From: an uncultured Victivallales bacterium
GTDB taxonomy: Bacteria > Verrucomicrobiota > Lentisphaeria > Oligosphaerales > JAFGRS01
Length of the DNA: 40,148 nucleotides
Assembly: GCA_903837355.1 (NCBI GenBank)
Contig: CAILUI010000390.1
Location: forward strand, 1-40,148
Direction of reading: 5' to 3'
This document shows positions 1 to 8,745 of this stretch, piece after piece. A model generated the notes under the pieces. The model was not told the DNA's origin and ran no database searches. It saw nothing but the letters and a program-made list of their open reading frames with translations. A program made the position numbers and the translations under genes. Each line of letters starts with the position of its first letter. Positions within the stretch are counted from its first letter, which is position 1.

Positions 1-128
1 CTGGGAAGAACAGGCTCTGAAGAAAACCAGCACCGCCGTCGGCGGACCGCCACACCCAACGGCCCCGGAGCCAGGAGCAAGGCCGGAAATGGTGCACTCA
101 ACAAGACCCGATCAGGAACACTCCGAAC

Positions 129-878
129 TTGGCGTTCCTAGACGGCGAGTCGCTTGAGGGTCTGGCGAGCCTGGTAAGCGGGGACTCCCGGAACTGGGTG
201 TGCATCTGGCCGGTGGCAGACTCGGACAGATGGGCGAACTACCAGACTGCGAAGAAGTGCGCTAGGGCCGATGTCGCCAACCTGGTGAGCGCGTCCGGCC
301 CCCGTGTCGTCATGATGCCCTACGTTGCGGGTGACGGGTACCTGACGGCAACCAAGCCGGTAATGGGGGCTGTGGACTACGAGTGGTACCACGGGCTCTG
401 GGCTGCAGACAAGCTCAAGCGAATCAGTGGCGAGGGTGCTTCGCCGGTACACAGGCTCTACCTTGCTGGGCACTCGGGTCCAGGGCATGATACGCTGAGC
501 AGGGAGAACATGGATGCCCCCTTTGCTGCGCACCACGTCATGGCCATGGCAACCGAGGGGGACAACGGCCATAACGAGTACATCCATGCCGTCGGCAGGA
601 TAGGGCCGCCGAAGTGCTGGTTCACGAGGAGAGCGAGGGTCTACGGGATCGGGTGTTTCACGGCTGGTCGATGGGCCCCCGACTGGGCGGTCCAGGTCAT
701 GCGCTCTGGGGCGGCGGTTCTTGGGACCGTGAACTATGTCAACGCGGGCGGTCTCGGGGCCTCCCATCTGCGTATGGCGACGTACCCAGGTAGTCGCCTT
801 GCCGAGTATGGGCCCCGTGTCTATGGCCTAGGCACCATCGATGCGTTGGACTGGGCAGTCTTCTTAGGGACACAGTGA
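129..878 (+). CDS. Caspase/CHAT-like cysteine peptidase-type protein
   Basis: A 249-aa protein that I place only tentatively. Its second half has the layout of a clan-CD (caspase, CHAT, C25) fold: a hydrophobic strand ending in LYLAGHSG with His115, then VYGIGCFTA with Cys176, then WAVQVMRSGAAVLGTVNYV, which resembles the CHAT segment where a helix is followed by an 'AGA..VVGSLW'-like strand. His115 and Cys176 would be the catalytic pair. There is no signal peptide. The start is a TTG with only a weak AGGA upstream, and the frame stays open back to position 21, so the true start may lie further upstream. Downstream are a small membrane protein and an Rhs remnant, so it could be a detached effector domain. 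By eye, the G+C of 129-1604 is lower than that of the following genes, which suggests transfer. Alternative: an unrelated alpha/beta hydrolase-like protein. The gene is likely real; the family call is inference. Confidence 0.5.
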   Translation: MAFLDGESLEGLASLVSGDSRNWVCIWPVADSDRWANYQTAKKCARADVANLVSASGPRVVMMPYVAGDGYLTATKPVMGAVDYEWYHGLWAADKLKRISGEGASPVHRLYLAGHSGPGHDTLSRENMDAPFAAHHVMAMATEGDNGHNEYIHAVGRIGPPKCWFTRRARVYGIGCFTAGRWAPDWAVQVMRSGAAVLGTVNYVNAGGLGASHLRMATYPGSRLAEYGPRVYGLGTIDALDWAVFLGTQ

Positions 879-1013
879 GTCGTTGGTTGGGTGCCGCGGG
901 TGCTTCTTGGGAACTGGAGCGTCGAACCCCTCGGTCGCTCCATCGTGCGACTCGGCCCTAGTCCCGTTGCTACGCTGAGGCGCGTATGGGGAGTGATCCT
1001 GCAGAGGTGGAGC

Positions 1014-1604
1014 GTGGGAACACAGAAACACCGACTGGCCAGGGTGGCGGTTGCAGTGAGTGCCGTGGTGGCCGGGGCATGCGTGCTATCTTGGTCTTTC
1101 GTGAGAGATCAGAGCCAGTTCGTGTGCGGGCGCTGCGGGTCCGCTAAGGAGGAGACCCGTTTCGTGCTACTCGGCCTGACTGTGGCCACCGTGGGCGGAA
1201 GCATAAGGCCAGGCCCTCGGACGCAGGAATACGATGCATTCGTCGGGGTCCCGCACGAACACCTGTGGCTCGTGTGGAACCGCACTACTGACAGCTGGCG
1301 CATGCCCTTGGGGCACGAGCGGCGCCGCTGTTTTGCGGGAATAGAAGAGGATCCCCGGCGCCTATCAGCTATGGATCGGGCACTCCGCGTGCTCAGGCAT
1401 GTGAGCCACTGGCCGCGCCAGGAACGCATCGCCCTGTTCGAGGACATGATCCAGTGCACTGACGACGTTTCCCTTGCAGAACTCGAACGCCTGGCATCCC
1501 ATGGGTCCGAACAGGGAGTGAATGACTGGCTCGGACGCCGCCGCCACGCCGGTGCCACCAGCGTACAACCCCCGGTTACACGACAGCCCGCCGGCAGTGA
1601 ATAG
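1014..1604 (+). CDS. Small one-pass membrane protein with CxxC motif, unknown function
   Basis: I do not recognise the family. I chose the GTG at 1014 because AGAGGTGG lies just upstream and the protein then begins with a short basic stretch and one hydrophobic helix (about residues 9-30), as in a signal anchor. The frame itself is open from 891. After the helix comes C38-GR-C41, a possible metal site or disulfide. A soluble domain of about 150 residues follows, ending in an acidic, leucine-rich helical segment (FEDMIQCTDDVSLAELERLA). The length is 196 aa. It follows the caspase-like gene in the same direction with a gap of about 135 bases, so the two may be co-transcribed. A role as partner or anchor of the upstream protein is speculation. 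Confidence 0.45.
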   Translation: MGTQKHRLARVAVAVSAVVAGACVLSWSFVRDQSQFVCGRCGSAKEETRFVLLGLTVATVGGSIRPGPRTQEYDAFVGVPHEHLWLVWNRTTDSWRMPLGHERRRCFAGIEEDPRRLSAMDRALRVLRHVSHWPRQERIALFEDMIQCTDDVSLAELERLASHGSEQGVNDWLGRRRHAGATSVQPPVTRQPAGSE

Positions 1605-1739
1605 GCCCGCGCGGGTCCGTTGTCACGCGGTGGGTGCTCGCAGCCCTGCCAGTGAAGCCAGTGGCAGCGATCCCCGTTCATGGTCCAGCCCACGAGTGGG
1701 CCACGCTCAGCCCTTGCCCCCGCCTCTCCCCGCACCTAT

Positions 1740-2079
1740 CTTCCCACCATGGAAGGGACTCGACACCCGAAAACCCGGCACCCCCGAACTCGCGGTGCCC
1801 CCTGGTCCATAGGACGCCGGAACGTGCGGCCAGCGAACGTCGGTGTAGTAGCGGGAGCTCGCTACTACAGCCCGGGGCTGGGGCGCTGGTCGGATCGGGA
1901 CCCGGCTCGGTAGACGGGGGCGCCGGGGGCCGTCTGAGCTTCCGCGGGAATGGCCCGGTGGCGGTCAGAGGGGCTGCTCCGAGCCCCTGCTGGCAGCGGC
2001 CATCTGCTAAGGCTCTTGTCGGCCCAAGTCCTTTCTGCTGGCGGCTTGCCAGTTATCCTGCGTGGGGCCCGGGGTAAAC
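1740..2079 (+). pseudogene. Decayed Rhs/YD-repeat core C-terminus (frameshifted)
   Basis: The signature that ends Rhs cores (RYYDP.LGRF.s.DP..., then GG.NLY.F.GN.PVN) is present in two pieces. In one frame, 1857-1910 reads ARYYSPGLGRWSDRDP and ends at a TAG at 1911-1913. In another frame, 1916-1963 reads GGRLSFRGNGPVA. Just upstream, GGTGTAGTAGCGGGA can be aligned with the usual 'GVYYYR' lead-in but no longer encodes it. No long Rhs or YD-repeat body is visible upstream, so this is a short remnant. It fills most of the 505-base gap between 1604 and 2110; I see no other gene there. It suggests that an Rhs toxin element once occupied this edge of the window. The outer boundaries are approximate. 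Confidence 0.6.
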
Positions 2080-2109
2080 CGGATTCCTAACTACGATTCA
2101 GCGCCGGCC

Positions 2110-3372
2110 TCACCTCGTCTCGATGATCTCGATGCGCGGTAAGGTGACGTAGAGGATCGGCATCTCGCCGGTCTCGGTGGTGACGTAGGGGATGTGGTAG
2201 ATGCCACAGGCCAGCCTACCGGCGCCCGTGGGGTCCACCTGCTGCCAGCCCTTGCCTTCCACCAGCACCTCTGCCCAGACGTGGCCGCTGGTCCCAAACA
2301 GCCAGCCGCCCACCTGTCGGGTCGGGATGCCCGCGGCGCGAGCGAGGGTGACAAAACAGTCCGCCGAGTCCCAGCAGTGTCCCTGCTTCCGCGCCAGGAC
2401 CGTCTTCACTCCCCATCTTGAACCAGCAGGTCCAGAGGCCCTGATGTTCCGGCCTGGAGCCAGCCATTCGAGAAGCGCCTGGACCTTTGCCGCAGCGGTC
2501 GGCTTCCCAGCCGTGATCTCTTTGGCGAGGGCGATGAGGGCGGGGTCGTCGACCGGCCAGTAAGGGGTCGCCGCCAGGAGTCCCGGCTCAGCAGCGCGGT
2601 CGGTTGGTGTCAGTCCGGTGTTGTCACAGGCCGTACTGAACTCCAGCGCCACCGCCGGAATGCCGAGAGTTCTGGGCGGCTGGGCGAAGGTGTAGATCGC
2701 CGTGTCGTTCGCCTGAGTTTCCGTCCCGACCGGTGCCGGAGCGAAACGGTAGGCGTCCGCCGCGTCGACGCCCCGCGGCACGCGCAGGGCGAGTGATGCG
2801 CCGAAGCTGAACCCTTTCGACAGCTCTGCGATTCGGCCGCTCGCCCCCTCGCCTGGATTCCCCGGCCCGGCTGCGGCGAGGGCGTTGGACAGTTCATTCA
2901 GAGCCATGTAGTCGGCGGTCTGGACCGTGGCGACACGCGCGTTGATGTGGTATCGCACCCGGTTGGGCTTGGCGGCGAAGCCCAGTTCGTAGGCCGCTTT
3001 GAGGGCGGTGGCCGGGGTCGCTTTGCAGAACTCGATGACGCGGGTCCCCTCAAGCCGGTAGAACGCCGGGTTGCGCCGCATGCCGGCGATGGTGCTGTAG
3101 AGTTTGCGCGCGTCCTCCTCCGCCGTCGTCTCCAGGATGTTGATCTGGACGGTTTCGCCCTGCACCACGAGGTACGTGTTTGAGAGCTTCCACAACGGCG
3201 TACCCAGCTTCTGGGCGATGCGATCCTTCTGGTCTCCCGTGATCGGTTCGGAGCGGGTGACCGTACACCCGAACGGGAGCTGCGTGAAACGCCTGTCGGT
3301 GGGCTCCGCCGCCGCCGCGGCCAGGGTGGTCACGGCAGTCAGTGCCAGGGTCGTAATCTGGCGTCGCGTCAT
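2110..3372 (-). CDS. Secreted transglutaminase-like (papain-fold) protein
   Basis: A 420-aa exported protein with a C-terminal transglutaminase core. The triad is visible: Cys333 in GHCWDSAD, His364 in SGHVWAEV and Asp380 in QQVDPTG. In this superfamily such domains act as peptidases, amidases or cross-linkers; the substrate here is unknown. The start at 3372 is preceded by GGAGGG at a good distance and gives a clear signal peptide (MTRRQITTLALTAVTTLAAAAA); a further 16 codons upstream are open but have no comparable site. The roughly 300 residues before the core match nothing I can name. The gene is divergent from the GH2 operon, with 253 bases between the two starts. Export to the periplasm or cell surface is likely. 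Confidence 0.85.
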   Translation of the reverse strand: MTRRQITTLALTAVTTLAAAAAEPTDRRFTQLPFGCTVTRSEPITGDQKDRIAQKLGTPLWKLSNTYLVVQGETVQINILETTAEEDARKLYSTIAGMRRNPAFYRLEGTRVIEFCKATPATALKAAYELGFAAKPNRVRYHINARVATVQTADYMALNELSNALAAAGPGNPGEGASGRIAELSKGFSFGASLALRVPRGVDAADAYRFAPAPVGTETQANDTAIYTFAQPPRTLGIPAVALEFSTACDNTGLTPTDRAAEPGLLAATPYWPVDDPALIALAKEITAGKPTAAAKVQALLEWLAPGRNIRASGPAGSRWGVKTVLARKQGHCWDSADCFVTLARAAGIPTRQVGGWLFGTSGHVWAEVLVEGKGWQQVDPTGAGRLACGIYHIPYVTTETGEMPILYVTLPRIEIIETR

Positions 3373-3625
3373 GGGGTACCCTCCAGCTCTACCACTGCGT
3401 CCAAGGTACTGCAGGGGCACGACGATAGCAACGGTCTCTGCGGTCAGGACTTCCGAAGGCGCCGGTTGGCAGTCACGGCTGCGGACGATCCTGCGGGGCG
3501 CGGACTCGGGGCAGGCACGCCGTGCGGCACGCTGGCGCCGCCGTTCCCCTGTCCTGGCGCCGGTGCGGACGCATCGCTATGGTGTGGGCAGGAATCCGCG
3601 GGCTGCACCCAGGAGGTACGCTGCC

Positions 3626-6600
3626 ATGTATGCGCTCTGCCGCGTGGGCTGGTTCGGGCTGCTGTTCGCGGTGTTTGGGTGGGTGCTGTCAGGGGTTTCG
3701 GGCGCCGATGGCTGGCGCCAGGAGCTGTCGTTGAACGGCCCCTGGCAGGCGGGGGTGACCCGCGACGCCCAGGCGACGGCGCCCGCGGCGTGGGAGACGG
3801 TTACGGTGCCGCATCTGCGCGAGGGTTCGGCACGTGGCGGGAGCGACTTCTTGTGGTACCGCCGCGAGGTGACGGTCCCGGCCGATTGGGCGGGCGGACG
3901 CATCGTCCTTCTCCTGGTCGGGGCACGCTACCAGCCGCGGGTCTGCGTGGACGGCAGGGTGGTCGCCGAGCGCTTGGAGGGCTGGACCCCGTTTGAGGTC
4001 GACGTGACCGAGTACGTCCAGGTGGGCAAGCCCTTCATGCTGAGCGTGCGTTGTCAGGACTGGGGGGCGACCTTTGCCGACGGCTTCGTGCTGCCGGCGG
4101 ATGCGAGCGGCGACCTGCGCGACGCGCCGAAGGCCCAGCTCATCGCCCCGATTGGCGGCCACTACGGCTGGTTCGGGATATGGGATGACGCGGTGTTGCA
4201 GCGGCGTCCTGAGACCCGTCTCGATGACGTGGCGATCGTACCGTCCGTACGGCGGGCTGAGTTGGCCGTGCGCGGCCAGTGCCTGCGCCCGCAGCCGGGG
4301 CTGCGTGTCGCCGGGACCGTCCTCGCCGGAGGCCGGCCCGTGCTGGAGTTGGCGCCCATCGAGATCGGCGCCGATGGCCGCTGGGAGCTGAAGGCCGCGT
4401 TCCCGAATGCCCGCTTCTGGTCGCCCGAAGATCCGCACCTGTATGTCTTGCGGCTGACGTTGAGCTCGGCGCAGGGCGCCACGGTCGACGACTTGCAGGA
4501 GCGCTTCGGTTTCCGGGAGCTCTGGGCCGAGGGGCCTGATTTCGTGCTCAATGGAGTGCGGCGGCATCTGTTGGCGTCCAGCGGTTGGCCGGTGACCCGG
4601 AACCAGACGCCCGACGAGATCCGCGAGAATATTCGGCAACTGCGCGCGGCCAACTGCATCGCCTTCCGGCTGCATACCCAGCCGTGGCAGCGAGGCTGGC
4701 TGGAGGCGGCCGACGAACTGGGACTGCTGATCATCGAGGAAGGAGCGCTGTGGTGTGACGGCGCTGGCAGCTACCGCTACGCCGACCGGCGCTTCTGGGA
4801 CAACACTTGGACGCACCTGTCCGGCATGGTGCGGCGCGACCGTAACCACGCCTCGTTGGTGATGTGGAGTCTCGAGAACGAGATTCTGCACTGCGGCGCC
4901 GCGCGTTACTACCCCGAATGCGAAGCGGAGTTGGCCGATCTGGGCCAGCGGGTGAAGGCGCTCGATCCGGGCCATCTGATCACCTTCGAGGCGGATCTTG
5001 ACCCCAAGGGCGTCGCCGACGTCATCGGCCTGCACTACCCCCATGAGATGCCGGAGCACTACGATTACCCGAACACGGCGGACTGGCTGCAGACGACGGT
5101 CACGACCGGTACGGGTGGGGGTCTGCTGGGCAGTCGCGGGGCGAGCTTTGCCTGGGACCGCAAGAAACCACTGTACATCGGTGAGTACCTGTGGGTGCCC
5201 TACAACGACTACTCGCCCGGCAGCGTCTTCTTCGGCGACCAGGCCTATCAGGATCGCGCGCTGTACAAAGAGTTGGCCCAGGCCGAGTCCTGGGTTGCCC
5301 AGACCATCGCCTACCGCCGGGCCGGGGTCTCGGGGATGTGCCCATGGACGTTTGCCGGCAGCGGTGGCGGCACCACCCCGGGCCAACCGTTGTTCGTAGC
5401 TCAGCAGCAGATCTACGTCCCCGTGGCGATCTACCCCACCGACCTGCAGACCCACGTCTTCGCCGGTGAGCGCCGGCGCTGGCGCTACGATGTGTTCAAC
5501 GACAGTGCCCAGGCGCAGGTGCTCAGTGTGATCCTGCGGTTGGGCGACCAGCCGGTGGCGCAGACTGAATCCTTCGAGCTGCCACCGGCCGGCTACCGCC
5601 AGGTCAGCCTCGAGGCGCAGATGCCCGCCGCGGCGGGAGACGCTCCCATGCCGTTGCAGGCCGTCCTGCTGGCGGCGGGCCAGGAGATTCACCGCGCCGC
5701 GGTGGACCTACGCCTCCACCGTCGCGAGCCGATGCGCCTGCCGGCCGGCGTGAGCTGGATCGTCCTCGATCCGGAGGGACGGTGGTGCTCCCGGCTGGGT
5801 ACGCAGGGGTTCCAGCGCCTCGAGTCCCTGGCGGCCTTGGCAGGTACCGCCGCGACGAACAGCGTGTTGCTGGTGGCACCGGGGGCCCTGGTCACCCCGA
5901 CTGCGACCTTGACCGGCGCGGTGGCGAGCGTCGGGGCGGAATCTGCGGAGGGTCCGGCGTTGCGGGCTTTCCTGCTGGCGGGCGGCCGCGCTCTGTTCCT
6001 TGAGCAGGAGAGCTTCAGCGGGCTTTCCCTTGGCGTTGAGTTGGTTGAGCACCCCTCCACCATGGTCTTTCCCACCGCTCTGGATCACCCCTTCCTGGCG
6101 GGCCTGGGTACGGCGGACCTGCGCTTCTGGGCGGGTGACCACTACGTCAGCCGACTCGAGGTGCAGCGGCCGACGGCCGGGGGCGCGTTGCCGCTGCTGG
6201 TCTCCGGCGGGGCGCAGAGCCTCAGTCAGGCGGCGCTGGTGGACAGCGTCTATGGCGCCGGCCGGGTGGTGTTCTGCCAGGCGCTGGTAGGGGCCAAGCT
6301 CGACACGGAGCCAACGGCCCGTCGCCTGCTGCAGAATCTGCTCGATGCCTTGGCGGTGCCGCCGCCGGTGCGGCGGCCGACGTGGGTGCTGGCCGAGGGC
6401 AAGGACGCGGCCGGGTTCACCCAGGCCCTGCAGGGCGTGCGGGTCGAATCGACGGCGGTCAGCGAACGGCTGAGCGCCGAGGGCTTGGCGGGCGCGGGGC
6501 TCGTGATCCTGCATGGCGGTGGGCCGCGCCTGTTGGCGGCGGGCGCCGGCCTGGCGGCCCACCTGGCCGCCGGGGGGACGGTCTACTGGCAGGCGCCGGA

Positions 6601-7795
6601 AGCGGACACCTTTGCGGCTCTGCGCGAGCGCCTCGGCACCGGGCCGCTGCGCGTCATGCCCGGACAGGGGCCGCTGAGCGCACGCGCTCCCTGGACGGCG
6701 GAGTTCGCCGGCGTCTGCCTGGAGGATCTGACCTTTGCCGGCCCCCGCCGCGGCGACGCCTGGATGCGCGGTTTCGACGTCGATCCCGCCGTCGCCGACC
6801 GTCTGTTCTCCCCGGAGGCCAGCGCCCCGACCGCGCGCCGCTACGAGGTGGAGGCCATGGAGACCAGAGGCGCCTGGGTGCGCGTTAGCGAGGCTGGGAC
6901 CGCGGTCGTGTTTGCGTCCGCCGGGGAGGCCAGCGGTCCGGCTGCCGTGCCCAAAGCTGGGCTGTATCCCATCACCGTGATTGCCGGAGGCACTTCGGCC
7001 CAGGGCGGCTGGCCGCAGGTGGTGGTCTCCTGGAATGGCAAGGCGGTGGCCCTGATCGGGCTGGCGGGCGGCGAGATGCAGCCCTATGCGACCCTGGCCG
7101 AACTGCCGGGTGGAGACGGCAAGCTCGCGGTCGCCTTCGTCAACGACGCGCAGAGCGGCGGCGAGGACCGCAATCTAACGGTCGACGCCATTCTCGTCGG
7201 AGCCGAACCGCTGGAGGCGGGCGGCAATACCCGCTTCCTCAGTCTGCCGCCTGCCACCGTCGTCGTCGCCGTCGGTCCGCGGGGGCGGCTGGTGGTCGAT
7301 GGGGTGCGCTGGGATACGTCGGGCGAGAACCGCGGCCGCGGTCGGCGCTACGCCTCGGCCCTGCTGCGCAACCTGGGTGCCGCCTTCCTGCCGCCCGAAC
7401 GCGAGGGCTCGTGGGTCGGTCCGGCAGCCTTCAAACCCGTGGGTGAGATCCCGTACTACAGCCAGAACGCCGAGCGCGTTGCCCTGGTCGCGACCGGGAC
7501 GGTCACGGCGGTCTTCGAGTGTGCGCAGGCGGGGCGCTACGAGGTGCTGGTCAAGGGCTGGTCGGTGCCTGCCGTCGGCGAGTACGCCCGGGTGGCGTTG
7601 CGCCTGGACGACGAGGCCGTGGGTGAGGTGGAAGTGGCTTCGGGCAGCAGTGCCGTCTTCGCGCTGGGGACGGTGACGCTGCGGCCCGGCCCGCACACGC
7701 TGACGGCGCAGTACACCAATGATCTCTGGAAGGCGCCCGAGGACCGCAACCTCTACCTCCAGGGCATCGGTTTCCGGCGCGCGGAGACGCCGTGA
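3626..7795 (+). CDS. Large secreted glycoside hydrolase family 2 protein
   Basis: A 1389-aa exported enzyme. AGGAGG at 3611-3616 fixes the start at 3626, and the first residues form a signal peptide (MYALCRVGWFGLLFAVFGW...). Order of parts: the GH2 sugar-binding jelly roll (about 30-150, with LSLNGPWQ and FLWYRREVTVP), the immunoglobulin-like GH2 domain, and the TIM barrel from about residue 300. Glu419 in MWSLENE is the expected acid/base and Glu520 in LYIGEY the expected nucleophile, so it should be active as a beta-galactosidase, mannosidase or glucuronidase type. Beyond about residue 640 there is a long C-terminal half that includes a region like the glutamine-amidotransferase-like fold (GRALFLEQESFSG) and a final beta-sandwich probably used for carbohydrate binding. 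Its stop overlaps the next gene. The substrate cannot be read from the sequence. Confidence 0.88.
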   Translation: MYALCRVGWFGLLFAVFGWVLSGVSGADGWRQELSLNGPWQAGVTRDAQATAPAAWETVTVPHLREGSARGGSDFLWYRREVTVPADWAGGRIVLLLVGARYQPRVCVDGRVVAERLEGWTPFEVDVTEYVQVGKPFMLSVRCQDWGATFADGFVLPADASGDLRDAPKAQLIAPIGGHYGWFGIWDDAVLQRRPETRLDDVAIVPSVRRAELAVRGQCLRPQPGLRVAGTVLAGGRPVLELAPIEIGADGRWELKAAFPNARFWSPEDPHLYVLRLTLSSAQGATVDDLQERFGFRELWAEGPDFVLNGVRRHLLASSGWPVTRNQTPDEIRENIRQLRAANCIAFRLHTQPWQRGWLEAADELGLLIIEEGALWCDGAGSYRYADRRFWDNTWTHLSGMVRRDRNHASLVMWSLENEILHCGAARYYPECEAELADLGQRVKALDPGHLITFEADLDPKGVADVIGLHYPHEMPEHYDYPNTADWLQTTVTTGTGGGLLGSRGASFAWDRKKPLYIGEYLWVPYNDYSPGSVFFGDQAYQDRALYKELAQAESWVAQTIAYRRAGVSGMCPWTFAGSGGGTTPGQPLFVAQQQIYVPVAIYPTDLQTHVFAGERRRWRYDVFNDSAQAQVLSVILRLGDQPVAQTESFELPPAGYRQVSLEAQMPAAAGDAPMPLQAVLLAAGQEIHRAAVDLRLHRREPMRLPAGVSWIVLDPEGRWCSRLGTQGFQRLESLAALAGTAATNSVLLVAPGALVTPTATLTGAVASVGAESAEGPALRAFLLAGGRALFLEQESFSGLSLGVELVEHPSTMVFPTALDHPFLAGLGTADLRFWAGDHYVSRLEVQRPTAGGALPLLVSGGAQSLSQAALVDSVYGAGRVVFCQALVGAKLDTEPTARRLLQNLLDALAVPPPVRRPTWVLAEGKDAAGFTQALQGVRVESTAVSERLSAEGLAGAGLVILHGGGPRLLAAGAGLAAHLAAGGTVYWQAPEADTFAALRERLGTGPLRVMPGQGPLSARAPWTAEFAGVCLEDLTFAGPRRGDAWMRGFDVDPAVADRLFSPEASAPTARRYEVEAMETRGAWVRVSEAGTAVVFASAGEASGPAAVPKAGLYPITVIAGGTSAQGGWPQVVVSWNGKAVALIGLAGGEMQPYATLAELPGGDGKLAVAFVNDAQSGGEDRNLTVDAILVGAEPLEAGGNTRFLSLPPATVVVAVGPRGRLVVDGVRWDTSGENRGRGRRYASALLRNLGAAFLPPEREGSWVGPAAFKPVGEIPYYSQNAERVALVATGTVTAVFECAQAGRYEVLVKGWSVPAVGEYARVALRLDDEAVGEVEVASGSSAVFALGTVTLRPGPHTLTAQYTNDLWKAPEDRNLYLQGIGFRRAETP

Positions 7796-8745
7796 TGCAG
7801 GAATGGGTAGTCAGCGAGAATGAAGCCGGCACGCGCCTTGACCTCTGGCTGGTGCGCTGCGCCGAGGGCGGGTCGCGGCGGCGCGTGGCGGAGTGGCTGG
7901 CCCGCGGCAAGGTGTATCTGGCCGGCCAAGCGGTCGACACCGCGGCGGCGGCGCATCGTCTGACGGCCGGGGAGCGGGTCGGGGTCTGGCTCGACCGCCC
8001 CGGTTCCGCGACCTCGGCGGCGCGCTCAGTGGTGCCCATGCGTCACCTGCTGCACGTGGTCTACGGCGACGCCGCGATCATCGTGGTGAACAAGCCGCCC
8101 GGGCTGCTGGTCGATCCGCTGCCGGATGGCCGTGCGACCGAGGTGACCGTGCTGGACCTACTGCGGGATCATGTCCGGCGCGAAGCGCGCGGCGGGCTCT
8201 ACGTCGTGCATCGGATTGACCGAGACACCAGCGGGCTGGTGCTGCTGGCACGCACCGCGGCGGCCAGCCAGGCTCTCAAAGACCAGTTCGAGGCGCACGC
8301 GCCGGAACGCGTCTATCAGGCGGTGGTTCTGGGCCGTCCCCTGCCGGCCAGCGGCACGTGGCGCGACCATCTCTCCTGGGACGCTTCCACCTTTCGCCAG
8401 CGCCGCGCTCATGCGACCGATGCCCGTGCCAAGGAAGCCGTTGCGCAATATATTGTGCGCGAGCAATTTGCGGCAGCAGCGCAGATAGAAGTATCGTTGG
8501 TGACGGGCAAACGTAACCAGATTCGGGTGCAGGCGGCGCTGCGCGGTCATCCGCTGCTCGGCGAGCACCAGTACCGCTTCGACGCGCCCCCTGAGCCGAA
8601 GGGGATGCCGACCCTTGACCGGCACGCCTTGCACGCCTGGCGTCTGGGTTTCGTGCACCCCGTCAGCGCGGAGCGGGTGTCGTTCACGGCGCCGTTGCCG
8701 GACGATCTTCAGCGTTTGCTCGAGGAACTGCGGGGAATCCCGTGA
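7795..8745 (+). CDS. RluA-family 23S rRNA/tRNA pseudouridine synthase
   Basis: A 316-aa cytoplasmic enzyme that isomerises uridine to pseudouridine in RNA. An N-terminal S4-like RNA-binding domain (about residues 10-70; TRLDLWLVRCAEGGSRRRVAEWL) is followed by the catalytic domain with HRIDRDTSGLVLLA, where Asp142 is the catalytic residue. The C-terminal GKRNQIRVQAALRGHPLLGE is the usual RluA 'RxHQIRVH'-type block. The ATG at 7795 shares its A with the TGA stop of the GH2 gene, and a GTG at 7792 is directly upstream; either could start it, which indicates translational coupling. An RNA-modification gene between two carbohydrate genes probably reflects operon drift rather than function. RluA, RluC and RluD cannot be told apart here. 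Confidence 0.9.
   Translation: MQEWVVSENEAGTRLDLWLVRCAEGGSRRRVAEWLARGKVYLAGQAVDTAAAAHRLTAGERVGVWLDRPGSATSAARSVVPMRHLLHVVYGDAAIIVVNKPPGLLVDPLPDGRATEVTVLDLLRDHVRREARGGLYVVHRIDRDTSGLVLLARTAAASQALKDQFEAHAPERVYQAVVLGRPLPASGTWRDHLSWDASTFRQRRAHATDARAKEAVAQYIVREQFAAAAQIEVSLVTGKRNQIRVQAALRGHPLLGEHQYRFDAPPEPKGMPTLDRHALHAWRLGFVHPVSAERVSFTAPLPDDLQRLLEELRGIP

Noticed and set aside
1..128. C-terminus of a gene entering from the left
   Set aside because: Two frames are open to the window edge but neither translation shows a recognisable feature.
3104..3625. 174-codon upstream extension of the GH2 frame
   Set aside because: It runs antisense through the transglutaminase gene start; AGGAGG and the signal peptide place the start at 3626.
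3689..5692. 667-codon open frame antisense to the GH2 gene
   Set aside because: No motifs or start signals; the GH2 catalytic blocks lie on the other strand.
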